Below are positions 44,657 through 56,543 of a stretch of DNA of 64,000 bases, piece by piece. Source of the DNA: Diphasiastrum complanatum. Its lineage: Eukaryota > Streptophyta > Lycopodiopsida > Lycopodiales > Lycopodiaceae. The DNA is taken from NCBI GenBank assembly GCA_029204225.1, contig CM055102.1:9187456-9251455 (forward strand), written 5' to 3'. The notes under the pieces are model-generated. The model made no database searches, had not been told where the DNA came from, and worked only from the letters and a program-made list of their open reading frames with translations. Both the position numbers and the translations under genes were made by a program. Numbering within the stretch: position 1 is the first letter of the stretch; each line of letters starts with the position of its first letter.

Positions 44657-45160
44657 GTGTCTATGGGACAACTCGGGAAGACAGAATTTGCCATCTATGC
44701 ACTACATGAGAGGCGGAGACTGAGGAGCACTTTGTTTTTCGGTGCCTATGAGATTAGAGGGAGGTACTACTATCTCTTTCGTGATCACCCAGTTAAGTTT
44801 TGTTCCTTGATTTCATATGAGGATTCACAATGTGTATCCTTGATGATATTGGAGATGCTTTATCTACAAAGAGCTATATGTCATGATACTTACCCTAGTA
44901 AGAAGGACACTCGGCTCCACATTGCTTCCTCCTTTCTAGATGACATCCCAAGACTTCCATTGAGTCAGAATTGAAGGATGAGACAACCACTCCCTTTAGA
45001 TACTGTGATCAAAGGCTACACCATTCGCACCGACCCACATTCTCTAGAGCTCCACACCATGCCTCATGGACACTCATACATCGACATCTTCCACAATAAC
45101 ATGGGACTACATCATCATCATCTTCATCAACATCATCATCCACCGACCCAACCATCATGA
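44657..45160 (+). pseudogene. LINE ORF2 C-terminal fragment
   Basis: Near 44710 the frame reads EAETEEHFVFRC and then EIRGRYYYLFRDHPVKFCSL. This matches the EVEDEAHFLLRCPLY...RYYCLFRD region of the LINE tail at 28.2 kb, with a small frame change. Decayed text continues to about 45160, where a His-rich stretch (HHHHLHQHHHPP) stems from CAT repeats. No RT part is attached. Confidence 0.6.
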
Positions 45161-45445
45161 CCATCTTCGCTCATGTGTCTAGGTACACTATCTTATACAT
45201 CTACTATATCTTCTGTGTGTAGTTGATGCATGATTTCTACGTTTGTAATGAAGCTAGATGTGCTCTCCAAATTTGCTAAACTAAAGATCAAAGGGCATAA
45301 TTAGGCCTTTGTGATCTGATTTTTTCACATGTACTATAAATTTTAAATATTGATATAAGATCTTTTAGAGACATAATCAATAAGTTGTTTTGATTTCAAG
45401 AATATGCTATTTTGATTCTCCTTGCTTGCATGTACCAATCATCCC

Positions 45446-45450
<5 letters not shown>

Positions 45451-45521
<71 letters not shown>
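45451..45521. repeat. (TC)n microsatellite
   Basis: About 70 bp of uninterrupted CT dinucleotides. Confidence 0.97.
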
Positions 45522-45523
<2 letters not shown>

Positions 45524-45836
45524 GAAATCTTTTTTAATGTCTTTGAGACATCATAAGTGTGTTTTACCAATATGGAGTGTAGATACATCTTTGCTAAAAC
45601 TATTAAAGAATAACTAATTACCAACAGTAAGAACCACTAATGGATGAAACTCTAACTAAGAGATCGTTAGAGGAGCTCACAAAAAGAGAGAGCTCCAGTT
45701 CAAAAAGGATGTGAAGAATAATCATAATGTTGTGTTCTCTAGGAGTTTTTTATTGATTCAGCGAGTCAAATTGGTCTTTTGGCCATTATTTTTTATGCAT
45801 GCTTTTAAACTTTTACTTGTGAATCTACTCTTGTAG

Positions 45837-45907
45837 AGATGCAAAACAAGCTCGAAGCTCAAATGAAACGAAAGCAAGCAGCTACCATCAATGGACATGT
45901 CATTTGA
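45837..45907 (+). CDS. AP2/ERF 'Soloist'-type gene, terminal exon C
   Basis: After the acceptor TTGTAG the sequence completes the Lys codon left open by exon B and continues KMQNKLEAQMKRKQAATING to a TGA at 45905-45907. The phase fits, the product is basic as expected for the tail after an AP2 domain, and a stop follows within 24 codons. I call it the last coding exon. The link to exon B across 7.9 kb rests on phase, splice sites and composition, not on strong sequence conservation, so it is less certain than exons A and B. Confidence 0.6.
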
Positions 45908-47590
45908 TTCTCCTATTCCTTTTGAGATGCATTAGATTCAACTTGGCCACATCAACTCTTGTGACAAAGTCTTCTATTTTGTAATAATGCAATTTTATCA
46001 GATTAATTCCTGGTTATTCTATGAAGTTAATATATTGCACATTGTTATATTTGTCATTTGTTTAACATAGCATTATTGGTTAAGATTGCAACTAACATTA
46101 AAAGAGTGGAAGTTTACCATAATCATCAATGCAAGTGATTTTGGGCCCTCCTCCCAATCTATAAACATTCTTATAACATACTTTGTTGAAGGCTTTGGTT
46201 AATGTGCAAGCATGTCAAGGTGATATGACTAATTATAGCTATTGAAAAACTAATTCTTAAACTTAACAATTCGTTCAATTATGTTTGAAATGTTAATTCT
46301 AAAGAAGAAGAAAAAAAAGAACTAAGTGGCTTTGTAATTTTTATAAGCCAAAAACAACTAGCGTCGTACATGGCATCTCTTAGACTTGTGGCAAGCAAAA
46401 ACTTGATATAAGTTGGCACAAGCATGATGAAATTGATGCAACTAGATTGGGGTTTACATATGGGGAAACCCTCCAAACGTGCATCATTTTTGTGATTAAA
46501 GGCAATATGCTACTATGCTCTTTCCAGCAGATTTTGGTCATGAATGCAAAACAAATTCTTGTCTGTAATATAATGCTTGTACGAGTGACACTAAATTATC
46601 TATGTTAGAAATTATGACTTACAAGCCAATGCTTGGAGATGATAGAAATGAAAACAGTAAGGTTTCATTCTTTCCATGTTCCTCCTTTTCACTCTTCAAA
46701 TCCTCCTATTTCATCTACCACTCTTGTGCCTCCTTTGGGTTTTGTTCAAGTCTAAATGATTGGTGTTGCATATACCGAATGTTAGCAAGTTGTACTATAT
46801 ATCAATCTAAATCGCATCTTCTTCTATTGTTGGTCGACTCATAATAAGTGGAAGAACTATTGAGAGCAGCTTGTTATTTAGGGCAATGTTGAAAGACCAT
46901 TCCTAGTGGTTTATACGAAGTCCATGACAACAAGAGGAAGTTGCAATCCTAGAAGACCACAGGTTACTATCGTAAAGGAAAAGATGAGGTACCTAGCAAT
47001 GATTGATGAAGTTAATGAACCACTAAGAAAGGTGGTAGAACTCGATTTAACTTCCCTCTCTAAGGCATGCAGCTTGCCAACACCACTGCCAAACTCTAAT
47101 GAAAATATTGTTGATACATCCACAACAGTGAAATTGGTCATATGCTTGAAGATCCTCGAGGTCTAGCCCTTTTGCATCAAGAAAAATTTGGAACTAAGGA
47201 GCTCAAACAATTTTTCAATAACATCGACCATGCAAAAGACAAGACTTCCAAGTCCCCACTTCTCATATTGGGACAAGTTGATTTCAATGGAGGATGACAA
47301 GGTGGCTAGAACTTTAAGTTTTCACAACATTCACATGGGAAGTGGGAATAAATAGAGGTTTACTGTGATATAAAATATATATTCATTAAAAAGACATTGA
47401 AAAAATGTGACTTTCAAAGGCCTCATGCAGCATTTTTAGAACAAAAGAGGTTCTCTATGACTTCAAGTTTCCACAACTCTCACATGGGAAGTGGGAATAA
47501 ATAGAGGTTGAGTTTAATAAACAACATATTTATTTAAAAGAAGTTAATGGAGAGATGCACCTTCCATCAACAACGTCTATTAGCTAGAAT
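45908..47590. other. 3' flank of AP2 gene; no recognisable gene
   Basis: AATAATG occurs near 45982 and could serve in 3' end formation. Otherwise there are only short unassigned frames (for example 46906-47166). Confidence 0.35.
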
Positions 47591-47612
47591 CTATCGATTA
47601 TCTAGCTCTAGA

Positions 47613-48481
47613 TTATAGGCTACTCGTAGGGATGGAATGTGGAATTCCACAAGCATGATGGCTTCTTGGCCATATACTAGCTGGAAAGGGGTTAAACCTA
47701 TGGCTCTCCTGGGGGTAGTGCGATATGCCCATAGAGCGGTGTGAAGTTTTAGTTCTCAATCGGATCGACTGGACTCGACGTTTTTGGTGAGAACACCACA
47801 TAAGATTTTATTTGTGGATTTTGTCTGGCCATTGCATCGTGGATAATACGGGGAACTTTCGCGATGGACCACAAAGAATTTCGAAAGCAGATCTGCTATG
47901 ACAGAGTTAAGGAAATGTGTACTCCTATCGCTTATAAGTTCTAGAGGACATCTTAAAACGAACGATAACCTGTTCATAGTGAAATTTTGTGGTAGAACGA
48001 GCGTCAGCATTGCGAACAGCTCTAGCTTCAGCCCATTTGGTACAGTAATCTGTAGCTACTACGATATATCTGGATTGAGTGTTCCTAGCAGCGGGACTAA
48101 TTGGTCCAACATAATCAATTTCTCATTTCTGGAAGGCTTGATCAATCGTGACAGGGTGTAAAGGCATAAAGTCGGTTTTCTAAAACTTTTTGTTCTTTGA
48201 CAAACATCACAGGCCTTTACATAGGTGTGGGTATCCTTATAGAGGGTTGGCCACCAAAATCTTGCTAAGAGGATTTTCCTGGCAGTTGTTTCGGAAGAAA
48301 AATGACCAGCTCCAATACCTTCATGGGTTAGGGATATAGCTGAGGTTATTTCACCTTCAATAAGACAACGTCGGATAATTCCATCTAATCCTTGCTTGTA
48401 AAGTTGTCCTGCAATCAACGTATAAGGTGTTGTTTTGAGGATCAACACACGTTGTTCGGGTTTAGATAAGGATGGATCCAT
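47613..48481 (-). pseudogene. Ty3/gypsy integrase remnant (minus strand)
   Basis: 48481-48059 carries the zinc-binding part (THEGIGAGHFSSETTARKIL, then FWWPTLYKDTHTYVKACDVC). After a frame change the core follows: VVATDYCTKWAEARAVRNAD (about 48060-47995) and CPLELISDRSTHFLNSV, SSPYYPRCNGQTKSTNKILC (48010-47756). The wording resembles the integrases of non-chromoviral plant Ty3 elements. The third catalytic Glu of the core (TE in NGQTE) reads TK here. RT and gag are absent. Confidence 0.82.
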
Positions 48482-48529
48482 CTGCCATGAAGTTAAATAT
48501 TCAATAATATCATTTGCCCAAACAAGGGT

Positions 48530-48990
48530 ATCATCAGATCAGGAATACAATCAGTCTTTTTCTATGCAACCACAAGATTTATTCTTTTTCTGAAATTTTG
48601 ATGCACAATCATATCCGATAGAATTCGCCTAGACCTTTTTTTACTGTGTATGATTCATTTATCAAATTCGCGAATTCCATTACAGAATTAGACCTTTCAG
48701 AAATAGAAAAAATCAACTTTTTCTCATCAGATCCTCACTGACAAAATTCGTAGATAATTCGCTGAGCCTCAAAATTAGTTGCACGATTTCTCTGTCACAT
48801 CCGTGAATTCTGATTATGCCCATTTTTGTACTGTTAGACAATTCCACTCATTTTTGTACAAAAAATCACTTACAGGAACTTGTATGACCCTCAAACCATT
48901 GCCTCGAAATTCGCGAACCTTACTAACTGTTAGCAGTTATACAAACATAGTGAAAAATATAAAAAAGAAATAAAACTCCGTGGCATGTGT
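48530..48990. other. Intergenic stretch rich in AATTCGC words
   Basis: No gene. The word AATTCGC or its complement occurs repeatedly (for example 48625, 48665-48674 as AATTCGCGAATT, 48758, 48907). Two further AATTCGC sites are near 50033 and 50170 or are degenerate there. The meaning is unknown. Confidence 0.35.
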
Positions 48991-48999
48991 TTTGTAAGC

Positions 49000-49773
49000 C
49001 CACGTATGAGTATTTGCCAATAAACTTCTACTATGGCATGTGTTTTATAAGTCCATGGGTATAAGCTTAAATAATAAAATAACTTAAACTTAGGATTAGA
49101 ACTTAGACTTAAGAAACTTAAGCTTAGAAAGATTCTAAGTTATCTTAAGTCCCAAGTTAAAAACTTTTAAAGTTCTAAGTTAGAAGTTTTTAGAGGCCTT
49201 AGAATGGCTAGTTTGGAACTAATCCCATAAACTAGTGGATGCTTATGGAGGGCCCTCCTTGCTATAAGAGGAGAGGTGTTTTTCATATACACAATACTTT
49301 TGAGATTATGCTAAATTGCTGTCTATTTTGGAGATATCTTGCTATTTCACTTACGTTTCCTTTGGAAAGGTGCATAGCTTGAGGGAAGGTGCTCGGGCCT
49401 CCTCTTGCCTCCTTTTCATAGGTTTCTATTGTGGCATGCGTTTTATTGCTTGACATTTATTTAGCCGCAATTTATATTTCCAATTCCCTTTGGGTGTTAG
49501 ATTAGAATTAGTGTAAAGATCTTGCTAGTTGGGTACCGCCTTAGCAAGATCATGTTATTTTGTTATTCTTGGCTAGTTGGAAAGCCTTAGCCAAGTTTAG
49601 TTATTTCCATTCCGAGCACCAATTGTGAGAAGCCTTGGTGCTCCTTTTCATTTATGTTTTCATTTTACAATTATAAGCTTTGTAGATCTTAGAAGGTGGA
49701 CGACCGGTCTACCACTATACTACGCATGAACCCTTTATTAGACCTAGCCACTTAGCGGGGTAGAATTACTTCC
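49000..49773 (+). repeat. Probable 5' LTR upstream of a tRNA-Asp-like primer-binding site
   Basis: Lies directly before TGGCGTCGTTGCCAC (49779-49793), a diverged form of the tRNA-Asp primer-binding site. CTATAAGAGGAG near 49262 could be its TATA box. The left border is not defined because no partner LTR was found. Confidence 0.4.
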
Positions 49774-49778
49774 AACAT

Positions 49779-49793
49779 TGGCGTCGTTGCCAC
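49779..49793 (+). other. Primer-binding site, diverged (tRNA-Asp type)
   Basis: TGGCGTCGTTGCCAC, with one transition and later changes compared with the canonical site at 56526-56543. Confidence 0.55.
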
Positions 49794-50269
49794 TTTTAAA
49801 AAATTTTCTACTTAGCTTTCTTGTTCGCATTTCTAACGTGCTTGTGTGTATGCTTGACTGATTTTTTTTTTTCACACTCCAGCACAAGACTTCTCTTCAG
49901 GTCCTAAACGAGCTGCTGAGAGCCGGAGGGAAGCAACAAAAGTGTCAACTTGGGCATTTTCTCTTAAAGAAGTGACCTAAGTGACAATTTTTTTCAACCA
50001 ATCAGGTATATCAGAATTCGCCTAGTTGTCTGCAGCCATAACAGACACTGATCTTTCATCCTATCACCTCCACAAATTTTGACCCTGCTCAGATTTTCTA
50101 AAAACACCCTGATATACTATCAGAATCCTTCGTTTTCCAACCAAATCTTAATTTTACAAATCATCGGCGTCACTGAGGCTAGATCTATCAAAGGTTAGTC
50201 CTTCAGCAGTCTCGCAAATTCTATCTCAAAGATTTTACCCTCCACAACAGCCCATGCCACGACCAGGGG

Positions 50270-53200
50270 GTGTACGAACCACGACCAATTGCACCAAATC
50301 AGTACCAACCATATCAACAGTTTGTCGTTAACCAACCCGCTCTAGAACCAGTTGTGCACCTCATTGATCCCAACACCATTGATCCAGTCACTTATTATGT
50401 GGATGATACTACTCAACCAACATACTCCTCTGAGCAAGTTGTATATTATCCGTATGATCCTAATGCTCCAGCGGTTGACCCTAATGCCCAAACCTATGAA
50501 ACTAACCAAGCTGTGTTTGCCACGGGGCACAGAGGACAATTTTTGGGAGAAGTTACGGTTTCCTGTCAAAAAAAGTCTGTACATAAGCCTCAACCTCCTC
50601 TCCACGAGTTCATTCTAGAATTTTGCTCAAGAGTTAATGCTGAAATTTTCAAAAAATTTCAAAATTTTCAGAACAGTCTAGAATCATTGCTACCATGGCC
50701 TCCCGCGACACCTCACTCTCACTCCATCGTTGTAAGGCTCCTAAGCCTTACTCGGGCAATATATTCTTGATCTCCATCAATAATTATGCTGAAACACTTG
50801 TCCTAGCCAAGGATATTCTCACTAACCTTGGTTTTGATCTGACGTATTTCCAAGATCAGCAGAGCGAGAGTTTGGTCCGAGCAGCCTACTCCACTTATTC
50901 TGACGAGTTCCAGTCATTTCGGATCACGTCTAAGGTCGATAGTGACGGAAAAACAATTGCCCATACCAACGACGGCATTGTCATTCGTCTCATCAAAGAT
51001 CCGAAACTCAGGGCAACATCAGAGATCCTCGTGGCCATGGTTGAAGTTCACATCGCCAAAATAGATCGCATTCCACTTAGCAATCTATTTTCATTAACCT
51101 CACCATAGATGATACCACTCGCAATTACAAGTGGGCAGAGAAAGTGTCCGCCAAATTGTGTGTGGCCCTGAAAACTAGAAAAGCCACTACCAAATGTGGA
51201 TAGCTCCTCCACATGTTGGTCACAAAGCAACTAGGACAACGAACGGTCACGACTATCACAGAGCTCAAAGACATCTATCCTAGTACCAGAAAGCCCACCC
51301 CACAACTATCAGCCGAACATGTTTCACATGCACCACCAACAAAGAAGCAGAAGGGTAAGGCCATGAGCACGGAAGACAAAATCTCCTCTAATATTTTATC
51401 CAGTGATATAGGGGCAGAGTATGTTGATCTAGAGAGAGCTTGAAATCCTCTTCTCAAGTCCCAAAGGAGGTTTTGGCATAGCAGGAGGCCCTACTCCAAC
51501 AAGCCCAACAACAAAGACAAGTGGTAGCTGCAGCAGTTAGCTCTTTGGATGTTAGCACTTCCGGTTCTAGTTCAGTAGGCATGGTTTTGTCCACTCAGGT
51601 AACTGTAGTCGTTCCAATATCATTATCTACTAACACACAACTCTCCTTCCACCATTACCCCCACCATTTACTACCACATCCACCCCTTCATTCACACTTA
51701 ACATGGTTGATTCCATTATCCCACGAAAGCCCTCACCTGTACATTCTTCCACCCTACTTGACTCTACAGTCAATGTAGACAATTTTGCATTACACTTATT
51801 AACGCAAACCACATCCACCACCATAACAACTAATCCACTTCTACGTCTCCACACACATTTAGTCACCACCACATTCACCACCCCTAATACCACAATCACC
51901 TCCACCTATCATACCTCAATCACCTCCTCCTACATTTTCTCACACTCCAACATCTCTCCCAATTCCAGATTTTCTTCCATTCAATCCCATGCCATATCCC
52001 AATTACACACGCACACTCCCTAATATTGGCCCTTGGGAGCAAATGCAAAAGCAGCACGTTCCACTATGAAGGAACAGGTTGATTTCCAAGATTTCGCTCC
52101 TCCAGCTATTTCCGAGGGAACTCAAATCCCAGTGGTGGCATATCAACAATTGGCACAAAAGTTGAAGGCCATGACGGAACAACATACCAAAATGCAACAA
52201 TCACTTCCCTCGAGGCCCTCAACCAACATATCGCCACCCTGGAGGAAAAGCTAAAGGCGGCCACGAAATCGGCACCTTTCGTCCATGTAGAGCACGAACA
52301 GTTTCACGATTTTGGGCATCATTATGATGGATCTGATGGCGGAGATGGGGTAGGTGTTATGTCCATGACCAGTAAGTAGGATTCAGTATACTCCTAGTCT
52401 GGGATACACGGGTACTCCAATAAATCAAGTTGTTAGTTATGCCACGTCATACTGGATGTGACCCGAAAGTAACTAATATCCTTGTGAGGCCAGAACACAT
52501 AAATGGAGTTTAGACAAGGTATGAGACAATGTATATGGATACACGGTACTCCAGTAAATCAAGTTGTTAGTTATGCCACATCATACTAGATGTGATCCGA
52601 AAGTAACTAATATTCTTGTGAGGCCCAGAACACACTAAATGGAGTTTAGACAAGGTATGAGACAGTGTATCAGCATGGACCAACTATTCATAGAATTGCT
52701 ATTGATAACTCTACACATGCATACTATGAAAGTCAGACTAAGGATAATGATTTTCTCGGTTATTATTGAAAGTTAAAGGAACTGTAATTCTTTTCCTGTT
52801 TAGAGAGTTTCTAAGGATAGAAACAGTTTAAGAAGGGAAGAATGTTATGTCCATGACCAGTAAGTAGGATTCAGTATACTCCTAGTCTTGGATACACGAT
52901 ACTCTAGTAAATCAAGCTGTTAGTTATGCCACGTCATACTGGATGTGATCCGAAAGTAACTAATATCCTTGTGAGGCCCAGAAACACTAAATGGAGTTTA
53001 GACAAGGTATGAGACAGTGTATACTTTAGTAAATCAAACTGTTAGTTATGCCACGTCATACTGGATGTGACCCGAAAGTAACTAATATCCTTGTGAGGCC
53101 CAGAACACACTAAATGGAGTTTAGACAAGGTATGAGACAATGTATGCATGGACCAACTATTCATAGAATTGCTATTGATAACTCTACACTCAGACTAAAG

Positions 53201-53530
53201 ATAATGATTTTCTCGGTTATTATTGAAAGTTAAAGGAGCTGTAATTCTTTTCTGTTTAGAGAGTTTCTAAGGATAGAAACAATTTAAGGAGGGAAGAATG
53301 TTATGTCTTTCCCTTCATTCAACACCAATTTTCTCCTGAAGCCCAACGCATTGTTGAATTCAATCATTCACCACATCTCTTCCCTCAACCAGATCCACAA
53401 GAGGAACATACCTTAGCAGCTGAAGCACCCACAATAAGGCATAGGATCACTCCGAATGCGCCTAACAAGGATTTGCTTACCTCTCAAGAGTTTGCAAAGA
53501 AGTATCAGACCAAGGAGCGAGGCGACTAAA
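50270..53530 (+). pseudogene. Unusual gag-like region of an LTR element, decayed
   Basis: Downstream of the primer-binding site lies a series of broken frames. A Pro/Asn/Tyr-rich part (50270-50560) reads YYPYDPNAPAVDPNAQTYE. 50695-51108 (MASRDTSLSLHRCKAPKPYS...ILVAMVEVHIAKIDRIPL) is one I cannot assign. A low-complexity His/Thr/Pro part follows (51620-52020), then a coiled-coil-like stretch (about 52200-52350; ITSLEALNQHIATLEEKLKA). That reading (VGVMS) is interrupted by the repeat block 52364-53307 and resumes as FPFIQHQFSPEAQRIVEF until a TGA near 53528. The position suggests gag of a non-chromoviral Ty3 element. I see no zinc knuckle or protease. Confidence 0.5.
52364..53307. repeat. Two-level tandem repeat insertion
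   Basis: The 9-mer TGTTATGTC stands at 52355-52363, 52843-52851 and 53299-53307. Between these lie two similar units (488 and 456 bp). Each unit contains its own tandem pair of about 135-bp subunits (TAAATCAAG.TGTTAGTTAT... to ...AAGGTATGAGACA.TGTAT). Each unit ends AAGAAGGGAAGAA or AAGGAGGGAAGAA. The gag-like reading resumes in frame across the block, so it was inserted into coding sequence. Confidence 0.8.
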
Positions 53531-55640
53531 TTCTTCCAAATCTTGATAACTGCAAAACCCATAAGGAAGCCATCAAACTTCTTGATCCACAACCACTATG
53601 GCGCCACCAATTGTTTTTACAAAGGAAAATCTCCATGGCACGGTATTTCGAAACACCTGCCTACATGTGCACCAATCCATATTATTATCCAATAGCGCGT
53701 CGAGAACCGTTTCCTGCCACAAAAGTAAAGAATAAGATTTATTCGCCCACGCTCACAGGTGTAAATACTGGCAACCCAGAGAGAGAAGGTATCTCTTCCC
53801 ATGCTTGTACACTATTTATAACAAGTCTGTTCCCTATTTGGATGTCCTTCTCCAATCTTATCAACAATAGGAAACTTCTTGATCTAAAACCCTACTCACA
53901 ATATAGACTAGATTCAATGTTCCAAACATTCAAATTTGAATCTTCCCAAACTCGACTTACTACATTTTCCACACTTTCCAAAAGTGGTAATTCAAATGAA
54001 CTTAGACTAAAATAACTTCATAATGTTTATCTCTAAGTATGAAATGCATATTGGCCTAAATTGCCAAATGAGCTAAACATGACTAAACTAGTTGATATTT
54101 TTCACAGGTTGTATGTTGACAAGTAAATCAATTGAATCCATGTTGATGATAATAGAAGTTCATGTATTAGAGTCTAAAATTGCAGAGGGCTTGATGATGG
54201 ACATGCACAGATTCTTAGATGACATTATAGTCCAAGGTGCTTGTGATTTTGCTGGATAAGCAGGAAAGCATATGGTACAATTTTCAAACTTATGAAAGAA
54301 GCATTTAAGCAAGTTTGTAGAAAGAAGGTTTTTCTTCCAAGGTCTTATCATTTGAAGCACGAGAGATATAACTTTTTCACAACATTCTTTACCAATCCAT
54401 ACAGGAGCATGAGCATCTGGTCATTACAGGGAATGGAGAAAGCACATTGGCAAGCACGAGCAACATTCCATCAAAACACTCAACATGGGGGACTAATGAA
54501 AAAAAAACCTACATTATTCAATTTTTTCAATGGTTCTATAGAAGAGTTCAAATTAGATGGTTCACCAAATCTTCATATTATGACAAGTTTAGAAAGCTTT
54601 CAAATTCATAGAGCAAGAGAGAAGCTCATAATAGCCACAACAAAGAACTTTGTAATAATATTGACTATATAAACTGAGAATACAAGTTCTCATTCATTGT
54701 CATCATATTTTGTATCCTCTCTAATTGTTGTATTATCATGGAGAAACTCTCTGCTTGAATATGCATCTAAGAGATGTGCATTGTCCTTGTTTCCACTAAG
54801 TTCTATATATGCAACATACAATGAATAATGAGAGCTCCTTAAAGGAACATTTTTTCTAAAAATTCTAAAATGTTTAAAACATAACTTCTTTTACCAAAAA
54901 TGATATTATTTGCTATGTTTGTCATAACAAATCTATTGGCCTTCTAAATAATAAGACAAGGCCTTCATAGCCATTATAAGTCTCTCTCCAACTGGATTGA
55001 AGTTGGAATGAGCAAGACAGATCTCATTCTTCTTAAAATGCCCAAGGTAGTGGCCTAGTCCACTATCCTTGTGGAATGAAGTGATGTGATGTATGAAGCC
55101 TCCTCAATGGACACCAAAATCATCTATAACAATCGCCCTTTGCATAAGAAAACAAGAGATATCAAGTTATTAAATTCATAAAGGACAGCAAATTCATTTC
55201 ATTCATAAATCAACTTACACATTCTTCATCATCTACTACAATCAAATCCAGATGATCTATATTGTGACCTCCAATTGAAGACAAATCATCTATAAATTCC
55301 ATTAGAGATGGACGAGGAAAATCTAAATGAGCTTAAAAGCCAACAATTTCTTCCTCAATAGGAACACTTCATCCATGTTCCAAAACATTTGAAAAGATCC
55401 TACTAAGACAGTCTTCACCTATAAGAAGGCCTTCATCATCATCGTAATCAATGTCTAGCACCACGTCCTCAATTTCAAAATCTATTAGATCGGAGAACTC
55501 AACAATGGTGTCGGACAATAGACATAGGACCTCATCCTCTCAATAGTAAAAAAAGTTATAACGTTCTGTAGTGATTATAGGAATCCCTATGCTTGTCTAC
55601 ATCAAAAAAATCATTGTTCTTCTTAGGGATGTCGATCAGG
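53531..55640. other. No recognisable gene
   Basis: Contains unassigned frames at 53611-54015 and 54292-54672 (126 codons, MKEAFKQVCRKKVFLPRSYH) without family motifs. The rest is AT-rich with stops. Confidence 0.35.
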
Positions 55641-55649
55641 AAGTGACTG

Positions 55650-56520
55650 ATATTGTGATGCCACGAAAATGTTAAATATTGAATATCAACATAAATATGG
55701 CATGATATACTCGAAAATAAAGATATGAGCTGGTTAAGTATAAATCATGAAGAGGCCTAAGTCATTTTTCGGGAATATATCTCCTAAGTACTTGCCTTGT
55801 AATTAAGGAAAAGACATTGCCTTGGATAACCTTTATTAGGTCGTCCATACGAAACGACTAGATACGAAAAGACATGTTAAACTAGAGTAACTTTAACTCA
55901 TAGTTAAGTATACCTCCTATGGTATAGTTGAACGTATTTTCAGTCTAATTGTTAACTAGACCCTTTCACGAGAGCGATGCACCTATTGTTTAAGAGGTGT
56001 GTTTGTTCGACCCGTAGAACATATATAGATCTCACACTTCAGTCTCAATCATCGAGAGAGAAGAGTTTATGCTTAAGTAAGAGATTGAAGAAGTGAATAG
56101 ATTTTTGTGAGTTATTCTCTCTTGTCTTCTTTAACCATTAAGTTGGGCTTTAGTTGTTGAGTACTTCTGTCTAGAAACAAATAGTTCGCGAACGCGATTA
56201 ATTAATTGTATCGAACAATTTCGATTCTCTGTTGACACCTTAATCAGCCAGAGTGTAGTCCTGCTGTACTACTCTGATAACATCTCATCTGTAGAACGCG
56301 CTTCCTTCAATTCGATAGAGACCAGATTGTTGTTCTGAATTTATTAACCTTACCCATCCCAAACATAAGTAATACTAGTTACTTTTTAATGTCTGTCGAC
56401 AACCAGAATAACACTCGAAACCACTTGTCAAAATAACTTTCTAACGTTGTCCTCTGTGTGAACGACATTATTTACTATAAAGTCTATATTAACCCTGTTG
56501 GTATAGTACGACATATACCA
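55650..56520 (+). repeat. 5' LTR of Ty3 element (left border uncertain)
   Basis: The right end CATATACCA at 56520 is followed after five bases by a canonical tRNA-Asp primer-binding site. TATATAG at 56022-56028 could be the TATA box. The left border near 55650 is estimated. Confidence 0.5.
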
Positions 56521-56525
56521 ATTTT

Positions 56526-56543
56526 TGGCGCCGTTGCCGGGGA
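56526..56543 (+). other. Primer-binding site (tRNA-Asp)
   Basis: TGGCGCCGTTGCCGGGGA, complementary to the 3' end of plant tRNA-Asp. This is typical of several non-chromoviral plant Ty3 lineages. Confidence 0.88.

Larger units (their letters stand above)
37952..45836 (+). other. Intron of AP2 gene (7885 bp)
   Basis: Starts GTGAGT and ends CTTGTAG. It contains a LINE RT fragment (minus), an LTR plus chromodomain piece (minus), a Copia RT-RNase H remnant, an LTR and a Ty3 integrase remnant (plus), a LINE tail and two (TC)n tracts. The stretch 38700-39660 has no recognisable gene, though minus-strand TATAAATAGCC near 39365 resembles an LTR TATA box. 43560-44500 also holds nothing I recognise. 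Confidence 0.7.

Noticed and set aside
48179-48481. Standalone zinc-finger gene on the minus strand
   Set aside because: The HEGIGAGH...CDVCQR pattern is the integrase zinc domain and is followed by the integrase core.
51630-52023. Thr/Ser/His-rich plus frames and Val-rich minus frame
   Set aside because: Low-complexity CAC/ACC-rich DNA in a gag-like linker; no independent evidence for a gene.
54292-54672. 126-codon plus frame as a host gene
   Set aside because: No family motif, no splice partners and AT-rich composition; kept only as an unassigned frame in the region note.
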